From: an uncultured Cellvibrio sp.
Lineage (GTDB): Bacteria; Pseudomonadota; Gammaproteobacteria; Pseudomonadales; Cellvibrionaceae
Reading direction: 5' to 3'
Assembly: GCA_946886255.1 (NCBI GenBank)
Contig: CAMPIG010000006.1
Coordinates: forward strand, 1-35,794
Length of the DNA stretch: 35,794 nucleotides
In this document: positions 8,713 to 17,556 of the stretch, piece by piece
How positions within the stretch are numbered: the stretch's first letter is position 1
Layout: each line of letters starts with the position of its first letter
Position numbers and translations under genes: made by a program
The notes under the pieces: generated by a model
Seen by the model: the letters and a program-made list of their open reading frames with translations, nothing else
Databases searched by the model: none
Told to the model about the DNA's origin: nothing

Positions 8713-8996
8713 GCGAGGGATTTAACCAGCGAAACAAACGAGGGAATGGGCATGGTGGTTGGATAATGAATTTTGCAGTTGCCGATATCCAAAACCAAGC
8801 CTTCAGGTGATGACTGTGTTGGTTGTACAACAACCTTGGCAAAGGCTCCAGTTTCCAGTGTCTTGCGCTTGGATAGCTTAAGGCTGAAATAGGTCGGGTT
8901 AATCTCGTGCTGTTTGCAAAACTCAACTCGGGACAGGTTTGATTGTGAGAATTCGTTGAACAGCTTTGGCCAGCTGTAAGTGCGGCGCTTGGTCAT
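8709..8996 (-). CDS. tnpA: IS66 protein TnpA (intact)
   Basis: A 95-residue protein of the small TnpA type found first in IS66 operons. The N-terminus (TKRRTYSWPKLFNEFSQSNL, then SRVEFCKQHEINPTYFSLKL) fits a helix-turn-helix DNA-binding region, and the C-terminus reads EGLVLDIGNCKIHYP. A strong AGGAGG precedes the ATG by six bases. Its stop overlaps the tnpB start. It is the only undamaged gene of the element; its exact role in transposition is not well defined. Confidence 0.88.
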   Translation of the reverse strand: MTKRRTYSWPKLFNEFSQSNLSRVEFCKQHEINPTYFSLKLSKRKTLETGAFAKVVVQPTQSSPEGLVLDIGNCKIHYPTTMPIPSFVSLVKSLA

Positions 8997-9049
8997 GAGG
9001 AGCCTCCTGTTGATGAAGGCTCCAGAGTAAATTCATAATTGACGGGCTA

Positions 9050-9076
9050 ATAGGGCGCGGTTGCTTTAGCGCTTAC
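9050..9076 (-). repeat. IS66 right terminal inverted repeat
   Basis: Read on the minus strand it begins GTAAGCGCTAAAGCAACC and pairs with the left end at 6804-6830. Confidence 0.9.
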
Positions 9077-9084
9077 AACGCAAA
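9077..9084. repeat. Target-site duplication, right copy (AACGCAAA)
   Basis: Exact copy of 6796-6803, touching the right end of the IS66-family element. Confidence 0.93.
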
Positions 9085-9114
9085 CATAAAAAGTGCGAAG
9101 ATCATCCACTTCAT
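9077..9114 (-). pseudogene. 5' end of the interrupted secreted TIMP/netrin-like gene
   Basis: On the minus strand ATG 9114 begins MKWMIFALFMFA, and the frame continues across the removed insertion into FSQHAFSCSCD at 6795. Together these form a convincing secretory signal peptide ending at HAFS before the CxC motif. The first 38 bases leave two bases of a codon that is completed exactly by base 6795, confirming that the two pieces were one gene before IS66 inserted. Confidence 0.8.
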
Positions 9115-9210
9115 TATTAATACCCACAGGTCGATGGAAATGTTTGACAAGCATAGGTGTCAGCATTGCCCCAAGCACGCCGCGTATCATATAAAGGATT
9201 GTTGCCCCCT

Positions 9211-9918
9211 TTATATACTCATCAAGGTTTGGTCATTCACGTCCAGTAACAACGCCTGGCGTACATCATTCAGGAATCGCCTGATCCAGCTTACCGCACG
9301 AGGACCAATCGGCCGGAGCCAGTCCTTGCCGCCTTCCTTCAAAAACAAGGTGCGGCGATCTACAGCAATGTCATTGATCCGCAGGCGGCACAGTTCTGTG
9401 CGCCGGATACCGGTGCCGGAGAAGGTTTCCAGGATCGTCCGATCACGCAGGCCATACGGGGCTCCAATGTCCGGCTGTTGCATGATCCGTTCGATTTCCT
9501 CTTCACTGAGTACCACCGGCATCTCTAAGTGGCTTTGGGGATCACCAGTTCGAACGCCGGGTTATACAGCAGATAGTTTTCCCGGGGTGAGCGACTTGAA
9601 AAAGTGACGGATAAAACCGATATAACGCCCGCGAGTGGTCGGCGACAGTGGCTCACCGGTATGTTCCTGCCGGTAGTAGTAAAGATAACGCTGGTAGCTT
9701 TCCAGGATCGGCTTGGTGATGCTTTGCGGTTCATTCAGGTCGCGCTCATCGCATCAACCGATAAAACGCCGGATCGCATTTTCCCGCAGCTTAGGGAGAA
9801 TTCGGAGTAATTGCGCATCAGCATGGTTTGCGCATAATGCGTTAACTATCGATAAAACGCGGTGTGTTCAATCGCCACCTTCCTCCCGCAGATACACCAT
9901 GGTACGTTTAATCGCCAT
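9211..9918 (-). pseudogene. Tyrosine recombinase/integrase (decayed, C-terminus lost)
   Basis: From ATG 9918, preceded by AAAGGGA, the minus strand encodes MAIKRTMVYLREEGGD, a stop, then LLRILPKLRENAIRRF, a stop, then ILESYQRYLYYYRQEHTGEP (the N-terminal core-binding domain). Frameshifts near 9600 and 9525 lead into MPVVLSEEEIERIMQQ and the catalytic-domain start, with the first catalytic Arg in GTGIRRTELCRLR. It ends after DVNDQTLMSI, so the conserved His-x-x-Arg and the tyrosine are absent. This is a XerC/XerD-like phage-type integrase fragment and cannot be active. It lies immediately upstream of the disrupted secreted gene and may be a remnant of the recombinase that once mobilised part of this region. 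Confidence 0.85.
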
Positions 9919-10121
9919 TTTTTTATTTCCCTTTATAGCGTTTTCGCGTACACCTGACCACTTTCGCTGTAGGCCAGCGTGGGCGCGGCTTTCAGCGGCT
10001 TTGACTGCCGTGACCGCCCCCTGACTGATTCGCCTTTTGTCCTGACCGATTTTTGTCGTAGCCTAATTTTAATGCGCTGGCCTTTCCGAGGGCGGTCGGA
10101 CAGAAATAGCAAATCTTAAGT
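9919..10121. other. Non-coding stretch upstream of the integrase remnant
   Basis: About 200 bases with no credible gene. The short string GTCAGG or its complement occurs several times (around 9955, 10022 and 10053 in complement form), which could be remnants of recombinase binding sites, but the evidence is weak. Confidence 0.3.
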
Positions 10122-10150
10122 AAAAAGCCCTGGCCAATTGGTCAGGGCTT
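10122..10150 (-). terminator. Rho-independent terminator of the RHS operon
   Basis: The minus strand reads AAGCCCTGACC, loop AATT, then GGCCAGGGCTTTTTA: a GC-rich stem followed by a run of five T. It lies about 33 bases after the stop of the small lipoprotein gene at 10183 and should end the RHS transcript. Confidence 0.8.
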
Positions 10151-10182
10151 CACCGAACCAAATAAATGCGCCCTTATTTCTT

Positions 10183-10635
10183 TTAACGAGTCTTAACGCT
10201 CTTTTCAGGCTCAACTACTTTTTTAACAAATATATAATGGTCGCTACACAATTCCCAACCGATTCGACGGCCATCGACTTCGATAAAATCAACGTCCTGC
10301 ATCCCTACGGGTGTAGGTAGCCGATAACCATAAACTGTTAACACCTTGCTTCCCTCTTTCCTTATATTTTTGATAGTGCGATCATCTAAAGAAAGATTTA
10401 CGCATTCCCTAGATTCCAATATTAACCGCCCCATAAAAACGTGATTAATTTCTTCTATTGTCACAACTCCGGTATAGCCACAAACTTCATTTCTTTCGCA
10501 TTGCTCCCGACTCATGGCAGTTGGAACGCTTGAGTATTGATTAGCTGTACAGGCAGTACAACCAATAAGCACAAGCAGATGAACACATATTAATTTATGG
10601 ACATGGATCACTTTTAGTACCTTTCGTAGAGCCAC
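10183..10635 (-). CDS. Small putative lipoprotein overlapping the RHS gene (candidate immunity protein)
   Basis: Up to 150 residues. A hydrophobic N-terminus ends in a lipobox-like LIGC or CTAC, so it is probably anchored in the envelope. The body has two cysteines in [14 protein letters not shown] and later RECVNLSL and WELCSDHY. I do not recognise the family. It starts at GTG 10635 (GGGA five bases upstream) or possibly GTG 10611 (AAAGG upstream); in both cases the start lies inside the end of the RHS gene (stop at 10595). Translational coupling to a polymorphic toxin-like protein is the usual arrangement for an immunity gene, so that role is suggested by position only. Confidence 0.6.
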   Translation of the reverse strand: MALRKVLKVIHVHKLICVHLLVLIGCTACTANQYSSVPTAMSREQCERNEVCGYTGVVTIEEINHVFMGRLILESRECVNLSLDDRTIKNIRKEGSKVLTVYGYRLPTPVGMQDVDFIEVDGRRIGWELCSDHYIFVKKVVEPEKSVKTR

Positions 10636-13189
10636 TATTTTCCCAGTTCTGCATATTTGTCACCAATGCAGCTCTTTCATCTGCAGAAAGTCCTGGACCA
10701 GAAGCAACGGTCGTTCTATAAGTCCCATCTGACATGGATTCAATTGAAAAAACACGACTTGATGTCATCATAAATGCTATGCCTGTTCCGCCTTTTTTGG
10801 CCGCAGCTCCATCACCATGACTAGGCACAGATTGGTGACTATCTGAATGACTATGCACCGCCGATTGTCCTTGGGAAATTTGGCCGATACCCAGTGTCAT
10901 CCTCGTTCTACCACATTTTATTTCTTTGGTTTTAAACTTTTGTGGCCGAATTGAATTTGTATCTGCAACAAAAAAGTATTCGTTTCCGTTACCATATCTT
11001 ACCTTCGGTTTTTTAACTCGATGGCCAGTTACAACAACTTCTTCAATTTTCATCTCTTCATCAGTCTTTGGCTCTGGCGGACCAACTTTATTTGCTGATT
11101 CTGGCGTTTCAACACAAGAAGTATCCCAATTGGGACAGTTCGTCATTCCCGTGGGATCAACAAAATTTATTGGATCGTTCCCAACGTAAGCGTATAAATT
11201 CATTTGATCCGCGTAGCCAACCGGATCGGTTTGTAAGAACCGTCCCAGCTTCGGCGAATACATCCTCGCCTTGTAGTGAAACAACCCAAGCTCCTTGAAC
11301 CACAGCTGACCCGTGTAGCCAAACCGGTCAATGTTCGCGCTGTCCGGAATCCCGTAGGCATCATAGGTGAGGCGGTTGCTGACCGAACCCATGTAGTTAC
11401 TGTGGGCAATGATACTCCCCTGATGATCCGCGTGGAGATAGCGGCGCTCATAGTTAAGGTACGCGTTGTTGTACTGCACCAATGGCTCATCTACCCGATC
11501 ACCATGCACATAACGCCGGGTTAACGTGCCAGCACTGTTGTACTCCGTTACTAGCGCATCGCCATCGTAGAGAAAGCGGGTGGTGGTGCCATTGATGATG
11601 ACCTCATGCAAACGCCCGAGTGGATCGTACTTAAAACTGGAGGTGGCACCACCACTGGTGCTCACCAGCCGGTTCTCATCATCATAGGTATAGATCAATG
11701 ATCCGTCGTTAGTCAGGTTGCCATTGGTGTCATAACTCAGGGGCTGCCCGGCGATGTGGGTATATTGGTTCAAGCCATTAGGGGTGTAGCTACCCAAACG
11801 GTTTTGATTGCCCTGGTAGTGGAACAGGTCATTGCTGAGGGTTAGCGAAGTAACCTGCCTAGCTGGGTTGTAACTAAAACTGCTGGTCAGATCGTTGGTG
11901 GTGCCATTGAAATCCTGCTGGAGGCTTTCAAGACGAGCGACATCATCAAAGGTATAGGTCGTCGTCGCACTGCCGGCGCGTGTAAGGGTCTCCCGCTGGC
12001 TTCCAGGATTATAAGTGACATTGATCAAGCTGAAGGTTTTTTCTGTTATCGCGCTGAGTCGATTGATGCCATCAAAGGCATAACCAAAATAGACATTATC
12101 TGGATGAGTGATCCGAGTGCGGTTGCCATTGTTATCGTACTGGTACACCAGCGTGCGACTGACACCGCCCATGTTGGTTGTGCTGTTCGCGAGGTTACCG
12201 AAGCCATCATAAACGTTGGTAATCCCTTGACCGCTTTGACTTCCAAATCGCGCGGACAGTTGCAAACCACGAAGATCATAATTGTAATAAATGTCTTGTG
12301 TGAGTGCGTTATTGGAATAGTCCTTTTTAACCAGCCGATCATTTTTATCGTACGTATAAGTTATAACTGCACCGTTTCTTTTTCGCTCGGTACGAACATT
12401 ACCATTCAAATCGTAACTGTATTCTACGTAATCCGACTCGTTGACTAACGCTCCATTAAGCTTCGACGGAAACACTCTTCGTTTCAGTCGACCGAAGCCA
12501 TCGTAACGAAGTTCTGTTCTATTACCATTGGCGTCCGTTACGCTTGATGGCATCCAGTAATCATTGTAGGTGTGTCGCGCGTAAAACTGACTTAACGTGG
12601 TACCAAATGCTTTTTGAACGCTAATACCGCGATCTCTGTTATCATAAGTATATTTTGTTACGCGATCATTCCCATGACTACCTGCTGCTCCTAATTCGCA
12701 CGCGCTGACTGGTAATGTACCGAACGCACTGCTATTCATTCGCGTTACAGTGCATTCTAGCCTTTTCAGATTATCGTACGAGAACTGCGTTATATTTATT
12801 ATATTAGAATTTCGGTCACTGTGAGTTTCGCTTAACTTTCTCCCCCAAGTATCATATGTATAGGCAGCTCTGGATATGATAGTGAAGTCAGCCCAATTTT
12901 CCGGCTTAACGGCTTCGCTTTGCCAGGATTGCAACACCCCTGACTCTACAGTGACCAACAGGCCTTGGGCGTTGTAGGTATTACGGATAGCGGGATAAGC
13001 TGGAGGATAACTTCCAGGGGCGGCGCTTATCGTTCCCGTAAGCTCTCCATTCAAATTGTATCTTTTACCTGTTGTAAATGGCGATGGGTTCGTCTGAGCA
13101 TGAATGAATGCGGATGAAAGGGAAAGTATAGCAACAGCTGTATATATTGAAAGTTTCAGGATTCGGCTGATAGGTCCATTGCGGTTCAT
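10595..13189 (-). CDS. Secreted RHS/YD-repeat protein with variable C-terminal tip
   Basis: 864 residues with a signal peptide ending near AFIHA|QTN. The body holds many YD repeats ([32 protein letters not shown] types) and an RHS core-associated domain ending [20 protein letters not shown] then [15 protein letters not shown] near residue 682. The 182-residue tip that follows is unrelated in style and carries [15 protein letters not shown] (779-793), matching the HxH...SxxD spacing of JAMM/JAB-type metalloprotease folds found at tips of some RHS proteins; the activity is inferred. The linker also contains [10 protein letters not shown], like a TonB box. AAGGAG precedes the ATG. It is third in a three-gene operon; because of the Sec signal it is not a typical type VI effector. 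Confidence 0.88.
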   Translation of the reverse strand: MNRNGPISRILKLSIYTAVAILSLSSAFIHAQTNPSPFTTGKRYNLNGELTGTISAAPGSYPPAYPAIRNTYNAQGLLVTVESGVLQSWQSEAVKPENWADFTIISRAAYTYDTWGRKLSETHSDRNSNIINITQFSYDNLKRLECTVTRMNSSAFGTLPVSACELGAAGSHGNDRVTKYTYDNRDRGISVQKAFGTTLSQFYARHTYNDYWMPSSVTDANGNRTELRYDGFGRLKRRVFPSKLNGALVNESDYVEYSYDLNGNVRTERKRNGAVITYTYDKNDRLVKKDYSNNALTQDIYYNYDLRGLQLSARFGSQSGQGITNVYDGFGNLANSTTNMGGVSRTLVYQYDNNGNRTRITHPDNVYFGYAFDGINRLSAITEKTFSLINVTYNPGSQRETLTRAGSATTTYTFDDVARLESLQQDFNGTTNDLTSSFSYNPARQVTSLTLSNDLFHYQGNQNRLGSYTPNGLNQYTHIAGQPLSYDTNGNLTNDGSLIYTYDDENRLVSTSGGATSSFKYDPLGRLHEVIINGTTTRFLYDGDALVTEYNSAGTLTRRYVHGDRVDEPLVQYNNAYLNYERRYLHADHQGSIIAHSNYMGSVSNRLTYDAYGIPDSANIDRFGYTGQLWFKELGLFHYKARMYSPKLGRFLQTDPVGYADQMNLYAYVGNDPINFVDPTGMTNCPNWDTSCVETPESANKVGPPEPKTDEEMKIEEVVVTGHRVKKPKVRYGNGNEYFFVADTNSIRPQKFKTKEIKCGRTRMTLGIGQISQGQSAVHSHSDSHQSVPSHGDGAAAKKGGTGIAFMMTSSRVFSIESMSDGTYRTTVASGPGLSADERAALVTNMQNWENSGSTKGTKSDPCP

Positions 13190-13200
13190 TTAAGTACTCC

Positions 13201-15075
13201 TTACTCACAACTCGTCAGATTGGCTCGAGGAGTTGTCACGGCGATTTGATTCCCAAGTGCATCATATTTGTAACAGGCTCGCCGGGATTTTCCATTGGCA
13301 GTTGTTACAACACCAGTCAACCACAGGTTATTAGCTCCAGTAGCTTCACCATATTCGTACTTGGTGACCACTAGCTTCGTCGGATCAGCACACCCGTTTG
13401 TGGTCGTAGCACCTTGAGTGCAGGTACGCTCCTCCGTAAGGAGCCAAACTGGACTCGACGAGCTAACAATGCTGCCTGCCGAGTTTTTATAAGATGCATA
13501 CCGTTGGGTATAAGTATAAGTTGTCTGGGCTCTGACGCCGTTCTGATCTGGCGGCGCAAGCACACTTTCGACTTCGCCACTCTCATCGTGATAGGTGTAA
13601 TCTGTCCGATAGTCTCCAACTGTACCATTAGGAGTTTCTACCCATCGAGCCTTGTTGCACCACTTGAAATTTGTCTCGTTACAACTGTCAAATCCTGCGT
13701 GGGCCACAATAGTCATTCCAGATTCAGGAGTGCCAGAAGCGCCCGTTTGTGTGGTTGTTATTAAATTTCCGCGCACATCATAATCAAATGCCAACGCTTT
13801 GCCTTTGTGGGCCATTGTGGTCAATAATCGTCTGTCATTCTGCGTATAACCGGCCGTCACGTCATTCCCCATAAAAGTCATCGGTCCGCCAACCGTTCCG
13901 TAATGATCTTTTATTAAACTCGAAAAGGTATTGCCGCAACGACTTGAAATCTGGAGCCCAACATAATCTGTTTGAGGAAGTGTATATTTATAAGTGCAAT
14001 CCACTCCATCTGCCGTTGACGTCACGACGACATTGGCTCCAACTACTACACATGTTTGTTCCAGCGTAATGTAATAAGACTGTGCGCAGATAACGAGATT
14101 TTTAAAATCGAATGTCTGAGAGCGCTGAGGACCCACGATTGAGGTAATGCGAGGCTCATAAGGTTCGCCACCCAATACTTTTTTTGAGAACGATTTATGG
14201 GTATACGTCGTAATCCTGCCCATCGGATCAGTGACCCTGAAATAGCCGATCGCCGTGCCTGTCCCTGTTGCTGGATAAAGCTGAGTCCATGTGGGCCATG
14301 AATAGTTCACTGTGGGCCAATCGTTCACGAGTGAACAGGTGTCTGCAGCGGGGTCGCAATACTCAACGGTATTGTTAATTGCAACAATACTCGAAGGATG
14401 CATAAAACGTGAGTAGTCATCACTATTTGTAGGGGCATTAGTATTTGTGTTGTTGCGGTAGTTGTACTTCAATTGCAATCCGGTACTCGATACGACCGAC
14501 TGAATTCGCCTCCCCTTTTTGTAGATGTTTACTGAATATCCATTTGGGTAAGTTATAGATTCAATAGGCGTACCTATCATCGCAACCATTCCAGACCGTG
14601 ATGTATATTTGAATGTCGAGGAAGTCAGTTGTACCAATTGACTGCCATCTCCATTAACCGCCTCGTAGGTACCCGCACTTATGTTACCGCTCATAAGCCT
14701 GAATTGCTGCGAGAAATGGCCTATCCCTACAAGTCTAAAGCGATTAAGCACATTGTTTGTCGTAACAAAAGTTGCTGAAAGCGTGTAGTCATCGATAAAT
14801 CCCCAAAACATATGTTCGTAAGTACCGATACTGTGACTCAGAGAACTAGTACCGTTACCAATATTAAGATCGTTTTGATTTATTGATGCGTACCCAGAAC
14901 CTAAATCAACGCCAGCTGCATCTGAAATTGGGATAGGCGGTGGTGGCAACAAGCCTTGCGCTGCTGTGTTGCCTGAAATGAGGAGCACACTGAATATCGT
15001 TAGCGCGCAACCTAGCACTACAAGCCTTCTAGCAGGATAGATTGATACGACTTTATTTTTGCGTACATGCATCAT
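13201..15075 (-). CDS. Secreted RHS/YD-repeat-type protein, N-terminal and middle modules
   Basis: A 624-residue protein with a long basic N-terminus and a hydrophobic segment ending ISGNTAAQ, so it is exported. The early part resembles the N-terminal region of bacterial RHS proteins (PISDAAGVDLGSGYASINQN, DLNIGNGTSSLSHSIG), and YD repeats appear towards the end (ALAFDYDVRGNLITTT, CYKYDALGNQIAVTT). It stops in a repeat, and the next gene starts 11 bases later with a new signal peptide and resumes YD repeats, as if one long RHS protein had been divided. The frame is open to GTG 15111, but ATG 15075 has AGGGA seven bases upstream and is preferred. Confidence 0.8.
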   Translation of the reverse strand: MMHVRKNKVVSIYPARRLVVLGCALTIFSVLLISGNTAAQGLLPPPPIPISDAAGVDLGSGYASINQNDLNIGNGTSSLSHSIGTYEHMFWGFIDDYTLSATFVTTNNVLNRFRLVGIGHFSQQFRLMSGNISAGTYEAVNGDGSQLVQLTSSTFKYTSRSGMVAMIGTPIESITYPNGYSVNIYKKGRRIQSVVSSTGLQLKYNYRNNTNTNAPTNSDDYSRFMHPSSIVAINNTVEYCDPAADTCSLVNDWPTVNYSWPTWTQLYPATGTGTAIGYFRVTDPMGRITTYTHKSFSKKVLGGEPYEPRITSIVGPQRSQTFDFKNLVICAQSYYITLEQTCVVVGANVVVTSTADGVDCTYKYTLPQTDYVGLQISSRCGNTFSSLIKDHYGTVGGPMTFMGNDVTAGYTQNDRRLLTTMAHKGKALAFDYDVRGNLITTTQTGASGTPESGMTIVAHAGFDSCNETNFKWCNKARWVETPNGTVGDYRTDYTYHDESGEVESVLAPPDQNGVRAQTTYTYTQRYASYKNSAGSIVSSSSPVWLLTEERTCTQGATTTNGCADPTKLVVTKYEYGEATGANNLWLTGVVTTANGKSRRACYKYDALGNQIAVTTPRANLTSCE

Positions 15076-15091
15076 GGGCTGATCCCTTAGA

Positions 15092-15871
15092 TTAAAAATA
15101 AGCTTTTTCACCGCATTGAGTGCTTACACATGCTCTTACCCAATATGGCTTGTTGTAGTTTTGATTGTTATATGAGCAGCTATACGTGATTGATGTTGCC
15201 GTTAAGGTGGTCTCCGGCCCTGCTGCGTGGCGGAAGACGTAACTCGTTGCTCCTGGTACTGCATTCCAGCTGCCTCTCCAGGCACAATTCGCGATGAGGC
15301 CAGAAAACAAGCCTGTCGGCTTTCCTGGTACGAAAGACCCGACGGAAACAAAGGTTCTATTGCCTGCGGCATCGTAAAAATAGCCACGATCATCGTTCAA
15401 TGAATCTTTAACCTTGGTTAATCGACCAAGATCGTCATATTCGTATTCAAACGTAGGAGTTGCCGAAGAGGAAGACGAAGAGGACGAGGAAGTGACACTT
15501 GAGCTTGAAGAAAGGAGCGACACCACTATACTTTGGGAGCCTGGAACCGTTGCGCAACTCAAGCCCATTGAAGTCCCTGTGCAGTTTTTCATTCTGTAGG
15601 TGTAGGTACCGCTTACAGTTTTTACCACCGGTATACTGCCCGACTTTTGGCCCCCACCGATGGTTTGCCATTCGTTCGCTTCAGAAACCCATTCCTCAAT
15701 CAATCCAATTGTTGTGGTGGCTGAATAGGTTATTGTAAATTGGCCGGTGCTGCTTGTTGATGGGACGTTATACGTTTGAGCAAAAGATAGTGTGGCCCAC
15801 AAATTGAAAATTGAAATCACCAAAAATAATTGAATTTTTTTTCCTTTAAGATCTGTGCTGAATAAGAGCAT
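15092..15871 (-). CDS. Secreted protein with serine linker, one YD repeat and a fibronectin-like domain
   Basis: 259 residues from ATG 15871, which has AAGGAG nine bases upstream (the ATG three codons earlier would touch the ribosome site). A signal peptide ends LSFAQ. Then comes a beta-rich domain (STGQFTITYSATTTIGLIEEW), a linker of repeated serines around residues 120-137, a YD repeat (YEYDDLGRLTKVKDS, YFYDAAGNRTFV), and a C-terminal fibronectin type III-like region (WNAVPGATSYVFRHAAG). It is the first gene of the RHS operon; its stop lies 16 bases before the next start. It may display or guide the larger RHS partners, but its function is unknown. Serine linkers of this type are common in Cellvibrio-like secreted proteins. 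Confidence 0.75.
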   Translation of the reverse strand: MLLFSTDLKGKKIQLFLVISIFNLWATLSFAQTYNVPSTSSTGQFTITYSATTTIGLIEEWVSEANEWQTIGGGQKSGSIPVVKTVSGTYTYRMKNCTGTSMGLSCATVPGSQSIVVSLLSSSSSVTSSSSSSSSSATPTFEYEYDDLGRLTKVKDSLNDDRGYFYDAAGNRTFVSVGSFVPGKPTGLFSGLIANCAWRGSWNAVPGATSYVFRHAAGPETTLTATSITYSCSYNNQNYNKPYWVRACVSTQCGEKAYF

Positions 15872-16566
15872 TAACTTCATCTCCTTGAGTAGTCGGGGCT
15901 GTGCTGTGACGACGATCTTCCTTAGCTGCTAGGATCAAGTGGCACTTGCATGGATAGATATGGAGGTAATAACGAAAAGTTTGCATTCCGCAGATTCCTT
16001 TTCACGATAAATATATGCCTATGAATACTAGTCGCATCAATAGGAAAGGCGTTGATTAACGAGTTGCCGAAGATGTGGCTGAAATCTCTCATTATTTATT
16101 ATTAACATAAGATGCTAGCAAACGAATATGCTGCATGCAAGAGGGACGATCTGATGAACTTGCTTGGCAACCGGCTTAAGACCCCAAAAGACTCTGAGCA
16201 GCTAGCCGCTTTTTGTCCCAACGTTACAATTTCCTTAAGATTTTGCTCAGACCGCTTTCTACATATGCGACACACACAATACGCAAAGCACTTCACCCAT
16301 TCAAAATCAGAAAATCACGATTGCTGACCATATCCAGGAGTTTGGCGACGGCCATCTGCAGTTCTAGGAAAGACCTCGATGCCCAATATGCACACAGCGT
16401 ATAGATAGCAGTACAGTATCATCGCGTGGTGCTACAGGTCACTTCGCACACATGCCCATGGGTGGGTATTGCCCTACCAAAGTTACAAGCGGGATGCCTT
16501 ACTTGGGATTGCCTCCCCGCCGGCCTAATCCTGAGCATGCCACGCAAATAAAATCGCAGTTTGCAA
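15872..16566. other. Gene-free stretch upstream of the RHS operon
   Basis: About 700 bases. Small open frames on both strands (such as 16102-16327) have no ribosome site and no recognisable protein pattern. It must contain the RHS operon promoter near 15880-15980, but I cannot identify the boxes. It could include eroded gene remains. Confidence 0.4.
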
Positions 16567-16953
16567 ATGAGTCAAAACGAAATCGTTAACGGTCTACATT
16601 TCGAGGAATTCAAAAAGGTAGCTCTCATCGTCGATCAAGAAAGAATCTGGGAATACGCGAACTTGAGCGCGTATCAGCTGGCGCATATCTTCTCCACTTT
16701 GATGGATTACCTTTCGATCAGTAGTTATAAGTACAATGAAAAACATGTGAGACGGTATTGGTTCAGATGTTGGTCGATGCCAGCGTAGAACGTTACGACG
16801 ATCTGTGGATTCATCGCACTGAACCGCTGGCATTGATACGCGCCTGGCATAAGCAACCACATAATAGGAAGCCGCAGTTAGACGACATTATCAATTTTCA
16901 TTCTATTGATATCGAGGCGGATTTTCTGGCCGATGGCAAGGCTCGGATTAATG
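16567..16953 (+). pseudogene. Unrecognised ORF, frameshifted and running into the GNAT junction
   Basis: From ATG 16567 the product reads MSQNEIVNGLHFEEFKKVAL and continues through ERIWEYANLSAYQLAHIFSTL to YNEKH near 16746. One missing base there moves the frame, which continues ETVLVQMLVDASVERYDDLW and IHRTEPLALIRAWHKQ, then LDDIINFHSIDIEADF. The combined sequence looks like a real helical protein of about 130 residues. After about base 16950 this frame runs into acetyltransferase sequence in the wrong register, so its natural end is probably lost at the island boundary. I do not recognise the family; an immunity or defence role near the RHS genes would be a guess. Confidence 0.45.
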
Positions 16954-17453
16954 TGATGCCATCAAGAACGGTGCCTTGTGGAACCTCCATTTAACCCTGG
17001 TCTCCCATCCCGACATCGCGCAATTTTTCGACTTTTCTGAAACCTCTTTTTGCCACGACGACGGCATCACTTACGCCCTCATTGACAAGCAAACCGACAA
17101 GATCGCCGGCTCAACACGATTTATGAAGGCCAACCTCGCCTATAAATGTGTGAAGATTGGTTATACCTTTCTCGGCCAATCATGGCAGCGTACACGCACC
17201 AATACCGAAGCAAAATTTTAATACTCAGTCATGCATGTGAGCAAATACGCTTGAATCGCGTGGAGCTACTGGCTGATTATTTAAACAATAGATCACGCCA
17301 GGCCATCTTGCATTTAGGTGCAAAAGAAGAAGGGTTTTACGTAGCCATATGGTAATGCCGGACGGGCGCGTGCGGGATTCGGCGGTCTACAGCATTATTC
17401 AACATGAGTGGCCGGAGATAAAACAGCACCTAGCGTTTTTACTTAATCGATAA
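16954..17453 (+). pseudogene. GNAT N-acetyltransferase, C-terminal fragment (frameshifted)
   Basis: The frame begins DAIKNGALWNLHLTLVSHPD and continues with the acetyl-CoA-binding core DKIAGSTRFM and IGYTFLGQSWQRTRTNTEAK. A frameshift near 17215 leads to LILSHACEQIRLNRVELLAD and YLNNRSRQAILHLGAKEEG. A second near 17330 leads to HMVMPDGRVRDSAVYSII and QHEWPEIKQHLAFLLNR, stop at 17451-17453. This is a RimJ/RimL-type GNAT protein lacking its first 26 or so residues, which are found at 6184-6263. The rebuilt gene would encode about 193 residues, the normal length for the family. The two frameshifts show that it has decayed since it was split. Confidence 0.88.
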
Positions 17454-17457
17454 CTTG

Positions 17458-17532
17458 TCGGATTACATCTTTGGCTAATTCGATCTATGGTGATGCTGCT
17501 TTTGTAGGTCGAATTAGCGCAAGCGTAATCCG
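17458..17532. repeat. Palindromic dispersed repeat
   Basis: Two imperfectly complementary arms at about 17458-17488 (TCGGATTACATCTTTGGC...) and 17504-17532 (TAGGTCGAATTAGCGCAAGC...) can fold into a long hairpin. A single related arm lies at 6131-6163. Confidence 0.75.
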
Positions 17533-17556
17533 ATAAACATAAAAACGAATCTTGAA

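Larger units (their letters stand above)
6804..9076 (-). mobile_element. IS66-family insertion sequence, complete in structure but decayed
   Basis: A 2273-bp element bounded by 27-bp imperfect terminal inverted repeats (6804-6830 and 9050-9076, beginning GTAAGCGCTAAA, 23 of 27 identical) and by an exact 8-bp target duplication. It carries the classic three IS66 genes on the minus strand in the order tnpA, tnpB, tnpC. tnpA and tnpB overlap by ATGA. tnpA is intact, but tnpB has two frameshifts and tnpC at least two, so the element should not move by itself. It interrupted the signal-peptide region of the small secreted protein gene whose remains lie at 9077-9114 and 6407-6795. Intact ends and duplication point to simple insertion followed by mutational decay. 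Confidence 0.95.

Noticed and set aside
16102..16327. Opposed open frames of 64 and 71 codons upstream of the RHS operon
   Set aside because: No ribosome site and no protein-like pattern; considered as possible immunity genes but unsupported.
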